A DNA stretch of 64,000 bases from contig NZ_JAZDRL010000002.1 of NCBI RefSeq assembly GCF_047501465.1, forward strand, positions 1,178,001-1,242,000, read 5' to 3'. The position numbers were made by a program, and so were the translations under genes. Positions 8,952-18,466 of this stretch are shown piece after piece (within the stretch, counting starts at the first letter, position 1; every line of letters begins with the position of its first letter). Under the pieces are notes generated by a model that saw nothing but the letters and a program-made list of their open reading frames with translations, had not been told where the DNA came from and searched no databases. The stretch is from Pseudochelatococcus sp047501465 (lineage in GTDB: Bacteria > Pseudomonadota > Alphaproteobacteria > Rhizobiales > Beijerinckiaceae).

Positions 8952-10334
8952 ATGCAAACGAATTTCCGCCCTGATCAACTCAACACAGCGCAGATGAAGG
9001 AATCCGAGAAAATCCTGCGCACCTGTGTGCACTGCGGTTTTTGCACAGCGACTTGCCCTACTTATCTTTTACTGGGAGATGAGGCGGATTCCCCGCGTGG
9101 GCGCATCTATATGATCAAGGATATGCTGGAAAGCGGCAAAGCCGCCACCGCGCCTGTAGTCAAACATGTTGATCGGTGTTTGTCGTGCCTGTCCTGCATG
9201 ACGACCTGTCCATCAGGCGTGCATTACATGCACCTTGTCGATCATGCGCGTGCCCACATTGAGGCCACCTGGAAGCGCCCGCTGGCTGATCGCATGATGC
9301 GTTCGCTGATCGCTTCGGTGTTGCCCTATCGCAACCGCTTTCGTTTGGTGCTGAAGGCATCTGCGTTGGCGCGTCCTTTTGCACGGATGATCAGCTTTCT
9401 ACCAGGAGTGGGGCCGCGATTAAGTGCAATGCTGGCGCTTGCGCCAACCCGCATTCCCGAAGAAGGTCCGCAAGGACCACATGTTATTCCCGCAGAGGGC
9501 GAACGCCGCGGGCGCGTTGCACTGCTAGGTGGATGTGCCCAGCCGGTTCTAGATCCTGGTATAAATGCGGCAACGATCCGTCTTTTGACACGTAATGGCA
9601 TTGAAGTTGTGCTTGCTAACGAGGGATGTTGCGGTGCGCTGGTGCATCATATGGGCCGCGAGGCACAGGCGCACGCACTTGCCCATCAAGCCATCGATGC
9701 ATGGACGCATGAGATTGAAGGCGATGGCCTTGATGCCATCATCATCACGGCTTCAGGCTGTGGCACGACGATCAAGGATTACGGCTTCATGTTCCGAGAT
9801 GATCCGGAATGGGCGCAAAAGGCACAAGCCGTCTCAAGCCTTGCAAAAGACGTTACAGAATATCTCACGTTAATGAATATCGACTGGTCGAAGGTGCACG
9901 ATGAGCAAGCTTCAGAGCAGGCAAAGGGCCTTGTCGTTGCCTACCATTCTGCCTGTTCCATGCAGCACGGTCAGCAGATTCGTGATGAGCCCAAGAGCTT
10001 GCTGCGTAAGGCTGGTTTTGTGGTGAAGGATGTTCCCGAAGGTCATATATGCTGTGGCTCGGCTGGTGCTTACAACATGCTGCAACCAGAAATCGCAAGC
10101 CAGTTACGTGATCGCAAGGTAGGTAATATCCGCAAGACAGGTGTGCAGATCGTTGCCACTGGCAATATCGGCTGCATGACACAGATAGGACAGGGGTTTA
10201 CGCTGGCGGGTGAACAGGTTTCTGTAGTCCATACTGTAGAATTGCTTGATTGGGCCAATGGTGGGCCGCGTCCTGCGCATCTTCAGTACGCGCGCGCAGC
10301 AATCGAAGGCACAGTTATTACGGCATCCGTATGA
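8952..10334 (+). CDS. glcF: glycolate oxidase iron-sulfur subunit GlcF
   Basis: GlcF passes electrons from the flavin subunits to the respiratory chain. The 460 residues hold two 4Fe-4S motifs, CVHCGFCTATCPTY (near residue 25) and CLSCLSCMTTCPSG (near 75). Two cysteine-rich CCG domains follow, with NEGCCGALVHH and EGHICCGSAGAYN. This is the classic GlcF/HdrD layout at the usual length. It is the last gene of the glcDEF unit. No regulator such as GlcC is next to it in this window. Confidence 0.95.
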   Translation: MQTNFRPDQLNTAQMKESEKILRTCVHCGFCTATCPTYLLLGDEADSPRGRIYMIKDMLESGKAATAPVVKHVDRCLSCLSCMTTCPSGVHYMHLVDHARAHIEATWKRPLADRMMRSLIASVLPYRNRFRLVLKASALARPFARMISFLPGVGPRLSAMLALAPTRIPEEGPQGPHVIPAEGERRGRVALLGGCAQPVLDPGINAATIRLLTRNGIEVVLANEGCCGALVHHMGREAQAHALAHQAIDAWTHEIEGDGLDAIIITASGCGTTIKDYGFMFRDDPEWAQKAQAVSSLAKDVTEYLTLMNIDWSKVHDEQASEQAKGLVVAYHSACSMQHGQQIRDEPKSLLRKAGFVVKDVPEGHICCGSAGAYNMLQPEIASQLRDRKVGNIRKTGVQIVATGNIGCMTQIGQGFTLAGEQVSVVHTVELLDWANGGPRPAHLQYARAAIEGTVITASV

Positions 10335-10550
10335 TAGCCCGATATTAAGACGTGCCCATAACGCTCTGTTTGAGATGCGGTTTTGCATAATAGAGCGATC
10401 CTCGCAGATAAAATGATGCTATAAAGACGCATTCACCACAATTTCGTGCGATGGCTTGGTGACATCTTGCTCGCAAGCGCGGAAAGAGCCATGTTGAAAA
10501 GAACTATTCGGATTGGCATCACGCCAGATTCGTGATCAGGGAAGTTGTCG

Positions 10551-12380
10551 GTGGCTGGTAAGTCTTTTGCGCGCCTTGCGCGGTTCGCTATGGTTATGAC
10601 GGCGCTTTCATGTGTAAGCGCAGCTCCCGCATTCGCTCGTCTTTCTGTGATCGACGATATTGTGCCTGATTACACACCAGCTGATACTCTTGATGGCAAT
10701 TACCTTGCAGCAATCATTGCTGGCGCATCGCGTGATACCTCTGCTGCTGCTATATTTTTCCATGAGGCACTGAAAGATGATCCGCGCAATGTTGATCTGC
10801 GCGAGCGTGCTTTTGTAGCTTTCCTGGCTAATGGATCAATGCCGGAAGCCATCGCGACCGCAAGAGACATTGCCCGGGGCGATCGTAACAACGGCCTTGC
10901 GCAGCTGGTGCTGGGTGTTGATGCATTGCAGCGCAAACAATACACCAGTGCGCGTCGATTCTTTGACCGCGGTGGCCGGGGGCGCGCAGCTGATATCACT
11001 GCGACGCTGCTTAATGCATGGAGCTGGGCTGGTTCGAAAAATTTTCCGGAAGCGCTTGGCACTGTTGATAATCTAAGCGGCGAAAGCATCTATAATGTTT
11101 TTCGCGATTTTCATGCTGGTCTGATCGCCACCTACTTGGGTAGCGCCCGACAGGGGGAGGAACGCCTTGCTGCTGCATATGCTGCGGAGGGTACCACGCT
11201 GCGGGTTGTTGACGCTTATGGACGTGTCCTATCGCAGCGCGGCAAGCAGGATGAGGCAAAGGCTGTTTATGAGCGTTTCGATAAGCTTTTGCCGCGTCAC
11301 CCAGTGGTGCACTATGCATTGGCTGAACTGGCAGCAGGCCGCAAGCTCTCTCCGTTGATCACAACGCCTCAGCAAGGTGCGGCCGAGGTGCTTTATGGTC
11401 TCGGTGCTGCCGGAAATGGACAGGGCGACGAGATTGCCGGTCTGATTTATCTCAATCTGGCGTTGCATCTGGATCCTGAAAACGCGCTCGCCTCCATGAC
11501 ACGTGGCGATATCCTCGTGCGTTTAAAGCAATACGAGGCAGCCATTGTTGCGTTTGATAAAGTACCCGTAAAATCACCTCTGCGCATTGGTGCAGATGTT
11601 CAGATTGCTGGCGCTCTCAACACGCTTGAACGTCAAGACGATGCGATTGCGTTTCTCACGCGCGTGCTAGAGCGGCAGCCTGATAATATTGATGCGTTAT
11701 CAGCGCTTGGCGGTATTCAGCAGGCACGTAAGCTCTATGCTGAGTCTGCGAAGACATACACCCGCGCCATTGACCTCGTCGGTACACCGGACGTTGGCCA
11801 CTGGATGCTGTTTTATTTTCGCGGTGTTGCTTATGAGCGCGCGAAGGAATGGGCAAAAGCTGAAGCAGATCTTAAAAAAGCGCTTGAGCTTGGTTCCGAG
11901 ACCATTGGCAGCGATCGGGCATTAATTCTGAATTATCTGGGCTATTCATGGATCGACCGTAACGAGAACATGGATGAAGCGTTTGAAATGCTCAAGCGCG
12001 CTGCTGAGCTCAAGCCCCGTGATGGTTATATTGCTGATAGTCTGGCGTGGGCTTATTATAAGCTTGGACGTTATGATGATGCTGTGCGCGAGCTTGAGCG
12101 TGCGATTGAGCTGAAACCATCCGAATCCGTGGTCAATGATCATCTTGGCGATGCATATTGGCGCGTTGGTCGGCGCATTGAGGCTGTGTTCCAGTGGAAT
12201 CACGCACGCGATCTGAATCCTGAACCGGAAGAGTTGCCGAAGATCCTCGATAAGATCAAAAATGGGCTTCCTGATGAAAAGGATACCGGCGTGCGTAAAA
12301 TGCAAAACGGCAAGTTGATCAAAGCCGAAACGGAAGCCGATGCCGCTAAGAAGGCAAACTCTGAGAAATCGCCTAAATAA
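10551..12380 (+). CDS. exported tetratricopeptide-repeat protein
   Basis: A protein of about 609 residues with an N-terminal signal peptide (ending APAFA near residue 29) and a long array of TPR helices. The clearest repeats are in the C-terminal third, with patterns such as GYIADSLAWAYYKLGRYDDAV. Proteins of this type sit upstream of ispE in several Rhizobiales and are thought to scaffold complexes in the periplasm or at the membrane; the partner is unknown. GTG 10551 is chosen over TTG 10545 because AGGGAAG (10538-10544) gives a 6-base spacing. The C-terminus is Lys/Ala/Glu-rich. Confidence 0.8.
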   Translation: MAGKSFARLARFAMVMTALSCVSAAPAFARLSVIDDIVPDYTPADTLDGNYLAAIIAGASRDTSAAAIFFHEALKDDPRNVDLRERAFVAFLANGSMPEAIATARDIARGDRNNGLAQLVLGVDALQRKQYTSARRFFDRGGRGRAADITATLLNAWSWAGSKNFPEALGTVDNLSGESIYNVFRDFHAGLIATYLGSARQGEERLAAAYAAEGTTLRVVDAYGRVLSQRGKQDEAKAVYERFDKLLPRHPVVHYALAELAAGRKLSPLITTPQQGAAEVLYGLGAAGNGQGDEIAGLIYLNLALHLDPENALASMTRGDILVRLKQYEAAIVAFDKVPVKSPLRIGADVQIAGALNTLERQDDAIAFLTRVLERQPDNIDALSALGGIQQARKLYAESAKTYTRAIDLVGTPDVGHWMLFYFRGVAYERAKEWAKAEADLKKALELGSETIGSDRALILNYLGYSWIDRNENMDEAFEMLKRAAELKPRDGYIADSLAWAYYKLGRYDDAVRELERAIELKPSESVVNDHLGDAYWRVGRRIEAVFQWNHARDLNPEPEELPKILDKIKNGLPDEKDTGVRKMQNGKLIKAETEADAAKKANSEKSPK

Positions 12381-12436
12381 TGATGCTTTGGCAGCATTTT
12401 GATTGATCGTTTGCTGTTTCCTCTATCGGTTTGGCT

Positions 12437-13306
12437 ATGATTCTCACTGCGCGCGCGCCTGCCAAAATCAACCTTAATTTGCACATTCTGGGGTGCCGGA
12501 ACGACGGCTACCATCTTCTCGATAGCGTAGTAGCATTTACAGGTTCCGGTGACGTATTAAGCCTTCAATCAGATAAGGAGCTTTCCCTTATTGTGGATGG
12601 GCCGACTGCTGCTGCGTCTGGTGCTAACAATGATAATCTGGTTTTGCGCGCTGTACGTGCATTCCAAGCGCGACGGGCAGGGCTTCGTGTTGGTGCATTC
12701 AAGCTTACCAAGCGCTTGCCTGTGGCGGCCGGAATTGGCGGCGGCTCATCCGATGCTGCAGCGGCACTTAGACTTATTGCCCTTTTGAATGATTATCCAA
12801 TTGATGATGCGATGTTGGTAGACGCTGCGCGTGCAACAGGCGCCGATGTACCCGTTTGTCTGGATCCGCGTTTAAGCCGGATGTCGGGGGTGGGAGACAT
12901 TGTTGAACGTCTGACATGTCCGTTTGCGATCTGTGCTGTACTCGTAAATCCGCGCGTGGCTGTTTCAACGCCTGAGGTCTTTCGCGCTTTGAATTTTTCA
13001 GATGGAAACAAGCGTGCGGATGTCGAGCGTCCACACTTCCCGGCTAATTTTTCGCCTGATAACTTACTTGCCTATCTGGAGCATGCGCATAACGATCTGG
13101 AGACTCCAGCGCTATCGCTTGCGCCTGTTATTCATGAGGCGCTGTCAGCCATTCGTGCGTTTCCAGCTTGCAAACTTGCGCGTATGTCTGGATCGGGTGC
13201 AACAGTGTTTGGCCTATTCGCGACCCCTTCTGAGGCAGCGCATGCAAGCCGCCAGCTGCAGAAGCGTTATCCGGGTTGGTGGGTAACAGCTGCAGTTTTG
13301 CGCTAG
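12437..13306 (+). CDS. ispE: 4-diphosphocytidyl-2-C-methyl-D-erythritol kinase
   Basis: IspE phosphorylates CDP-methylerythritol in the non-mevalonate (MEP) isoprenoid pathway. The 289 residues show the GHMP kinase layout: N-terminal ARAPAKINLNLHI, the ATP-binding glycine-rich loop PVAAGIGGGSSDAAAAL (near residues 95-112), and the C-terminal MSGSGATVFGLF motif. An in-frame TTG lies at 12431; ATG 12437 starts the conserved sequence. It follows the TPR gene by 56 bases and may share its transcript. Confidence 0.96.
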   Translation: MILTARAPAKINLNLHILGCRNDGYHLLDSVVAFTGSGDVLSLQSDKELSLIVDGPTAAASGANNDNLVLRAVRAFQARRAGLRVGAFKLTKRLPVAAGIGGGSSDAAAALRLIALLNDYPIDDAMLVDAARATGADVPVCLDPRLSRMSGVGDIVERLTCPFAICAVLVNPRVAVSTPEVFRALNFSDGNKRADVERPHFPANFSPDNLLAYLEHAHNDLETPALSLAPVIHEALSAIRAFPACKLARMSGSGATVFGLFATPSEAAHASRQLQKRYPGWWVTAAVLR

Positions 13307-13382
13307 AGCGACTTTTGTGGGTGACATTCACTTGTGAGATCAGTATCCCTTTCACCTGAACATAAATTTAAAGAGGGAAAGC

Positions 13383-14144
13383 ATGACGGTGTTGCGCCCC
13401 CGTCCGCTCGTTGCGGGCAATTGGAAAATGAACGGCAACAAGCACTCTGCGCGTGTGCTTGCTTCAATCATTCAGGGATACGATGCCGCGCTTCGCAACA
13501 AGGTTGATCTGCTGATCTGCCCTCCTGCAACGCTTACAGTAACCTTTGGTGTCGTGGCGGTTGGCTCTGGTGTTTATATTGGTGGGCAAGATTGCCATAC
13601 AAAGGCATCTGGAGCGCATACGGGAGATATCTCTGCCGTGCAGCTTGCAGATTCCGGCGCTACTTATGTCATCGTGGGCCATTCTGAGCGTCGCGCTGAT
13701 CATGGTGAGAGTAATGAGGTTGTCCGCGCCAAAGCAATGGCTGCGCGTATGTCATGGCTAACCCCTATTGTATGCGTAGGCGAAACGCGCGCACAGCGTG
13801 AAGGCGGCAATGCTCTCGATATTGTGCGTGAGCAGCTTAAGGATTCTCTGCCCGAGACGGCCTGTGGATCTGATCTTGTTATTGCTTATGAGCCTGTTTG
13901 GGCAATTGGTACCGGGCTTATTCCCACAATTGCGCAGGTCGCCGAGATGCATGCCGCTATACGGGAAGTTCTTATGGCGCGCTATGGCGAGGCAGGAGCA
14001 GCGATTCGGATTCTTTATGGCGGATCGGTGAAGCCGGATAATGCTTTTGATCTGCTTTCAGTCAGCCATGTCGATGGTGCATTGGTGGGAGGCGCCAGCC
14101 TTGAAGCAGCGGATTTTCTTGGCATTGCTGAGTATTATAGATAG
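13383..14144 (+). CDS. tpiA: triosephosphate isomerase
   Basis: TpiA interconverts dihydroxyacetone phosphate and glyceraldehyde 3-phosphate. The 253 residues contain GNWKMN with the catalytic Lys, IVGHSERR with the catalytic His, and AYEPVWAIGTG with the catalytic Glu. The phosphate-binding YGGSVKPDN and GALVGGASL motifs are also present. AGGGAAA lies just upstream of the ATG. The position before secG and pyrG is the usual rhizobial order. Confidence 0.97.
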   Translation: MTVLRPRPLVAGNWKMNGNKHSARVLASIIQGYDAALRNKVDLLICPPATLTVTFGVVAVGSGVYIGGQDCHTKASGAHTGDISAVQLADSGATYVIVGHSERRADHGESNEVVRAKAMAARMSWLTPIVCVGETRAQREGGNALDIVREQLKDSLPETACGSDLVIAYEPVWAIGTGLIPTIAQVAEMHAAIREVLMARYGEAGAAIRILYGGSVKPDNAFDLLSVSHVDGALVGGASLEAADFLGIAEYYR

Positions 14145-14387
14145 CGCGCGCTGAGGCTTTATGGGGGAAGAGAGTAAAAACTGCTTTTCCCTTCTTTGCG
14201 GTAACGCAATGTTTATGTTAGAGCATGCTCCCGACGTCCGGGCGCTGCCCTTTTCGTTGACTGGTGACGGCGGGAACGCCTTTCTCCTGTCGTATGATCG
14301 CTTCTTTCCCGTACCCGGGCGGCATTGCGCCGTTGCCGGGTTTCTGGATTGTTAGCGGTTTGGATTTTGATCGGCTTGGATTCTGAC

Positions 14388-14789
14388 ATGCAAAGCGTTT
14401 TGATTGTCGTTCACCTCATTATTGTGCTGTCGCTCGTTGGCGTAGTGCTATTGCAGCGCTCAGAAGGCGGTGGCCTTGGCATGGGCGGCGGTAGCAGCAG
14501 CGGGGCAGGGTTCATGACGGGGCGGGGGCAAACGAATGTCCTCACACGGACAACGGCAATTCTGGCCACCTTGTTTTTTCTGACAAGTCTTGCTTTGACG
14601 ATTCTTGCTGGTCATCAGTCTGGGCCGCGGTCGATTTTCGATGGCGCGACGGATGGTGCTGTCGTACCTGGCGGCGCTCCGGGTGGGGATAGTGGTTTTG
14701 AGCGTCTCCAGCAGCTGCAGGAGAGAGAAGCTCCGGCTGTTCCTGCGCCGGCTGCACCTGCGGTGCCGCAGGTTCCGAACTCTCAATAA
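14388..14789 (+). CDS. secG: preprotein translocase subunit SecG
   Basis: SecG is the small membrane subunit of the SecYEG export channel. The 133 residues show two membrane helices (about 3-22 and 52-72) around a Gly-rich cytoplasmic loop, LLQRSEGGGLGMGGGSSSG, typical of the family. The C-terminal tail is Ala/Pro-rich, as in many alphaproteobacteria. The reading frame opens at 14325, but the ATG at 14388 matches the start of the conserved first helix. A strong terminator follows. Confidence 0.95.
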   Translation: MQSVLIVVHLIIVLSLVGVVLLQRSEGGGLGMGGGSSSGAGFMTGRGQTNVLTRTTAILATLFFLTSLALTILAGHQSGPRSIFDGATDGAVVPGGAPGGDSGFERLQQLQEREAPAVPAPAAPAVPQVPNSQ

Positions 14790-14819
14790 GGGCGGACGGT
14801 AGGTACGCCTGCACAATCG

Positions 14820-14848
14820 AGGGCCGGGGCTTCCGGCCCTTTATCTTT
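14820..14848 (+). terminator. rho-independent terminator after secG
   Basis: A perfect 8-bp GC-rich stem (14820-14827 with 14833-14840) and a 5-base loop are followed by the T-rich run TTATCTTT. It lies 30 bases after the secG stop and separates secG from pyrG. Confidence 0.8.
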
Positions 14849-14940
14849 GACTGGTGACTGGACGGTCGATTCGATTTAAAGCGCGTTGCAAGTTAGGTTG
14901 CTACGCCTCTTGATATTTTTTTGATGGGATGAGCATCTCC

Positions 14941-16569
14941 ATGGCGCGGTACGTTTTTATCACAGGCGGTGTCGTTTCTTCTCTGGGCAAGGGCCTTGCG
15001 TCTGCAGCGCTGGGTGCACTTCTGCAGGCGCGTGGTTATCGCGTACGACTTCGCAAGCTCGATCCCTATCTTAATGTCGATCCTGGCACGATGAGCCCCT
15101 ACGAGCACGGTGAAGTGTTTGTGACCGATGATGGCGCTGAGACTGACCTCGATTTAGGTCATTATGAGCGTTTCACGGGGCGTCCTTGCACCCGTGAGGA
15201 TAACGTCACTACCGGCCGCCTTTACATGGATATCCTGACCAAGGAGCGGCGGGGCGAGTATCTGGGCGCGACGATTCAGGTCATTCCCCATGTTACGAAT
15301 GCCATCAAGGACTTCGTGCTGAGCGGCAATGAAGATACGGATTTCGTTCTGGTTGAGATTGGTGGAACAGTTGGTGATATCGAAAGCCTGCCATTTCTGG
15401 AGGCCATCCGTCAGCTGGGGCAGGCATTGCCGCGTAATCACGCTGTCTTCCTCCACTTAACGCTATTGCCTTTCATTCCTGCAGCGGGAGAGCTGAAGAC
15501 GAAGCCAACGCAGCATTCTGTTGCGGAATTGCGCTCGATTGGTATTCAGCCACACATTCTGCTTTGCCGCACAGACAGGGAAATTCCTGTTGAGGAACGG
15601 CGCAAGCTTTCGTTATTCTGCAACGTGCGTGAGACGGCGGTGATTGAGGCGCGCGACGTGACCTCCATCTATGATGTGCCGATCGCTTACCACGCTGAAG
15701 GGCTGGATAATGAAGTGCTCGCCGCTTTCGGTATTGAGGGTTCACCTCAGCCAGATATCAGTCGCTGGAAAGAAATTTCTGAAAGAGTTAAGAACCCTGA
15801 GGGTGAAGTAACGATCGCGATTGTCGGTAAGTATACTGGCCTGAAGGATGCGTATAAGTCGCTGATCGAATCCTTGATGCATGGTGGTATCGCCAACCGG
15901 GTGAAGGTCAATCTCGACTGGATTGAAAGCGAGATTTTCGAACGTGAAGATCCAGCGCCTTTCCTTGAACACGTCAATGGCATTCTTGTACCAGGCGGTT
16001 TTGGCCAGCGTGGTGCTGAAGGTAAAATTAAAGCAGTCACCTTCGCGCGTGAGCATAACGTGCCATATTTCGGCATTTGCTTCGGTATGCAGATGGCCGT
16101 CATTGAAGCTGCGCGTTCGCTCGCAGGTATCCCTGATGCCAATTCCACCGAATTTGGGCCCACCAATGAGCCAATTGTCGGTCTGATGACGGAATGGGCA
16201 AAGGGCAACCAGGTTGAGATGCGTCGTGCAGATGGTGATATGGGTGGCACAATGCGCCTTGGTGCTTACAAGGCATCGCTTGCGCCAGAGAGCCATGTGG
16301 CTGAAATTTATGGAGCTACCGAAATCTCCGAGCGCCATCGCCATCGTTATGAAGTCAATATGGACTATCGCGAGCGGCTTGAATCCGTTGGCCTGCGCTT
16401 CTCTGGCGTTTCTCCGGATGGTTTGTTGCCTGAAATTGTTGAGCGGACGGATCACCCATGGTTCGTTGGCGTGCAGTTCCACCCGGAATTGAAGTCGCGC
16501 CCGTTTGCACCGCATCCGTTATTCAGCAGCTTTGTTGCGGCGGCGTTGAAGCAAAGCAGACTTGTCTAA
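14941..16569 (+). CDS. pyrG: CTP synthase
   Basis: PyrG aminates UTP to CTP using glutamine. The 542 residues equal the usual alphaproteobacterial length when translation starts at ATG 14941 (MARYVFITGG); an in-frame ATG lies 12 bases earlier. The N-terminal synthetase domain has GGVVSSLGKG and DPYLNVDPGTMSP. The C-terminal class I glutamine amidotransferase domain has the nucleophile Cys in GICFGMQ and the His-Glu pair in QFHPELK. The next genes are a DUF350 gene and kdsA, a common rhizobial order. Confidence 0.98.
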   Translation: MARYVFITGGVVSSLGKGLASAALGALLQARGYRVRLRKLDPYLNVDPGTMSPYEHGEVFVTDDGAETDLDLGHYERFTGRPCTREDNVTTGRLYMDILTKERRGEYLGATIQVIPHVTNAIKDFVLSGNEDTDFVLVEIGGTVGDIESLPFLEAIRQLGQALPRNHAVFLHLTLLPFIPAAGELKTKPTQHSVAELRSIGIQPHILLCRTDREIPVEERRKLSLFCNVRETAVIEARDVTSIYDVPIAYHAEGLDNEVLAAFGIEGSPQPDISRWKEISERVKNPEGEVTIAIVGKYTGLKDAYKSLIESLMHGGIANRVKVNLDWIESEIFEREDPAPFLEHVNGILVPGGFGQRGAEGKIKAVTFAREHNVPYFGICFGMQMAVIEAARSLAGIPDANSTEFGPTNEPIVGLMTEWAKGNQVEMRRADGDMGGTMRLGAYKASLAPESHVAEIYGATEISERHRHRYEVNMDYRERLESVGLRFSGVSPDGLLPEIVERTDHPWFVGVQFHPELKSRPFAPHPLFSSFVAAALKQSRLV

Positions 16570-16575
16570 TTGATC

Positions 16576-16606
16576 ATGTCCGGTCCTGCAGGATCGGGCA
16601 TTTCTT
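16576..16606 (+). terminator. rho-independent terminator after pyrG
   Basis: An 11-bp stem (16576-16586 with 16591-16601) includes two G-T pairs. It has a TGCA loop and is followed by TTCTT. It starts 7 bases after the pyrG stop. Confidence 0.7.
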
Positions 16607-16667
16607 AAACTGCCTTGAAGCAGAGGCGCTCCATTTTCTACACATCTTAAGAGCGGGGAATATCGCG

Positions 16668-17069
16668 ATGGTGACCACACTTGGCCAGTTCATCGATTTC
16701 TTGATCGATTTCATCATTGCCACATTTCTCGTTGGACTTTATCTGCTGATTTATACATTTGTTACGGCGCATAATGAATTTGCGCTGATCCGTCGCAATG
16801 TTATTTCGGCATCTCTTTCATTGGGGTTGAGCCTTATTGGTTTTGCCTTGCCACTGTCGAGTGCGATCATCAACACCGATACACTAGTCGATCTGGTTGT
16901 CTGGGGGCTGATTGCTATTGTTGTACAGATTTTGGCATATGGTTTCGTACGTCTTGTCATGCCAGATCTCACGCGCCGGATTGCTGATGGCGAGATTGGT
17001 ACAGCAACGTTTCTAGGTGCAGTTTCGCTCACTGCTGGTATTGCCAACTCAGCCTGCATGACAATCTGA
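16668..17069 (+). CDS. DUF350 family inner-membrane protein
   Basis: A 133-residue membrane protein with about four helices, beginning MVTTLGQFIDFLIDF. The repeats of the family are visible: YTFVTAHNEFALIRRNVISASLSL in the first half and the GTATFLGAVSLTAGIANSACM ending. The function of DUF350 (UPF0719) proteins is unknown. The frame is open to 16458 inside pyrG; ATG 16668 is chosen because GGGGA lies 9 bases before it and the homology begins there. kdsA follows after 17 bases. Confidence 0.85.
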   Translation: MVTTLGQFIDFLIDFIIATFLVGLYLLIYTFVTAHNEFALIRRNVISASLSLGLSLIGFALPLSSAIINTDTLVDLVVWGLIAIVVQILAYGFVRLVMPDLTRRIADGEIGTATFLGAVSLTAGIANSACMTI

Positions 17070-17086
17070 TTTTGAGGAGAGCTTCG

Positions 17087-17965
17087 TTGAGTAAGGCGGA
17101 AACAAGCGTGCAGAACATTGTTACGGTAGGTGAGGGCTCAGGAGCTGTGCGCTTTGGCAACCAGTTGCCATTAGCGATTATTGCCGGTCCATGCCAGATG
17201 GAAAGCCGTGCGCATGCGCTTGAAATCGCATCTGCTCTTAAGGAAATCACCGGGCGGCTTGGCATTGGTCTGGTTTTCAAGACCTCATTCGATAAGGCAA
17301 ACCGGACATCCATCAAAGCAGCGCGCGGCGTTGGTCTCAGTGATGCGCTGCCGGTTTTCGCTGAAATCCGCGAAAAACTTGGATTGCCCGTTCTAACCGA
17401 TGTGCACTTGCCCGAACATTGCGCGCCTGTTGCTGAGGTTGTTGATGTGCTGCAAATTCCGGCTTTTCTTTGCCGGCAGACGGATCTTCTAGTCGCTGCA
17501 GCTCAGACAGGGCGAGCCGTTAATGTGAAAAAGGGGCAGTTCCTGGCCCCATGGGACATGCGTCACGTTGCAGCAAAAATCACTGAAAGCGGAAATCCTA
17601 ATGTGCTCTTGACGGAGCGTGGCGCTTCTTTTGGTTACAACACACTCGTAAGTGATATGCGTTCGCTGCCTATTATGGCTGAAACGACGGGGGCGCCTGT
17701 CATTTTCGATGCTACTCACTCAGTGCAGCAACCGGGGGGGCAAGGGGCGTCTTCGGGCGGTGAGAGGCGTTTTGTACCAGTTCTTGCGCGCGCTGCAGTT
17801 GCTGTGGGCGTTGCAGGTGTATTCATCGAGACCCACGAGGCGCCTGATACTGCGCCATCAGATGGACCAAACATGGTGCCGTTGGCACAATTGGAATCTC
17901 TCTTAGTGCGCTTGCAAGCTTTTGATGCGATTGCGAAAGAGCCGCTTATTCACAACAAGAACTGA
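17087..17965 (+). CDS. kdsA: 3-deoxy-8-phosphooctulonate (KDO-8-P) synthase
   Basis: KdsA joins phosphoenolpyruvate and arabinose 5-phosphate to make KDO-8-phosphate for lipopolysaccharide core. Family motifs include IAGPCQMESR, SFDKANRTS, VNVKKGQFLAPWD, and ATHSVQQPGG at the metal/PEP site. TTG 17087 is chosen as start because AGGAG (17075-17079) lies 7 bases upstream; a TTG at 17072 is also in frame. The protein is then about 292 residues, slightly longer than the usual 277-280. In related genomes eno commonly follows; here a strong hairpin and an IS element follow instead. Confidence 0.95.
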   Translation: MSKAETSVQNIVTVGEGSGAVRFGNQLPLAIIAGPCQMESRAHALEIASALKEITGRLGIGLVFKTSFDKANRTSIKAARGVGLSDALPVFAEIREKLGLPVLTDVHLPEHCAPVAEVVDVLQIPAFLCRQTDLLVAAAQTGRAVNVKKGQFLAPWDMRHVAAKITESGNPNVLLTERGASFGYNTLVSDMRSLPIMAETTGAPVIFDATHSVQQPGGQGASSGGERRFVPVLARAAVAVGVAGVFIETHEAPDTAPSDGPNMVPLAQLESLLVRLQAFDAIAKEPLIHNKN

Positions 17966-17997
17966 TAAAACGCTCATACCTCTATATGCTTTGATCA

Positions 17998-18029
17998 CCT
18001 GCGCATTGTTATGCGTTAACAAGCGCAGG
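17998..18029 (+). terminator. strong hairpin after kdsA
   Basis: A 13-bp stem is formed by 17998-18004 plus 18006-18011 pairing with 18017-18029, with one bulged A and a 5-base loop. It lacks a clear T-run, so it may be an RNA-stabilising 3' end rather than a classical rho-independent terminator. It begins 33 bases after the kdsA stop. Confidence 0.5.
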
Positions 18030-18121
18030 GTTCAGTTATGATCCAAGACCTGATCATTGGGCATGGAAAGCGTTCCTGCCATTAGAGATTATCGCTATTC
18101 CCCGTAGTCTAGGCTGAGGAT

Positions 18122-18466
18122 TCAAATTAAGTAATACGAGAATAAGATAGCGATTGTTACGGCGTTGAGGAACGATTGAGCTGATTTGTCATATCGTGTA
18201 GCGATGCGGCGCCAGTTTTTGAGTTTGGCAAAGCATGCCTCCACCCTCCATCTTTTTTTATAAAGCTCTGTATCAATTGTATTTTTGACTTTTGCATTTT
18301 TTCGGTCTGGCACACAATATGTGATGTTTGCGGCTTCAACGCAGGCGCGGATGTCTTTGGAAACATAGCCTGTATCCGCCAGTATCTGGCGTAAATTTGG
18401 ATGATTGCAGGCGTTGATCAGCAGCGGGGCGAGGCAAACATCGTGAATGTTGCCACCCGTGATCAA
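18122..18466 (-). CDS. IS5-family transposase, C-terminal frame (orfB)
   Basis: This frame supplies the second half of the DDE transposase. It has the second catalytic Asp in LADTGYVSKD and the Y-R-E-K-type signature with the catalytic Glu in KKRWRVEACFAKLKNWRR. Alone it would start at a TTG with no good ribosome-binding site. It is therefore most likely made only as a fusion to orfA through -1 frameshifting at 18553-18559, giving a 254-residue transposase. Confidence 0.85.
   Translation of the reverse strand: MITGGNIHDVCLAPLLINACNHPNLRQILADTGYVSKDIRACVEAANITYCVPDRKNAKVKNTIDTELYKKRWRVEACFAKLKNWRRIATRYDKSAQSFLNAVTIAILFSYYLI

Noticed and set aside
14161..14355. 64-codon plus-strand ORF between tpiA and secG
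   Set aside because: No good ribosome-binding site, an atypical residue mix and no recognisable pattern; the region also has small inverted repeats typical of non-coding DNA.
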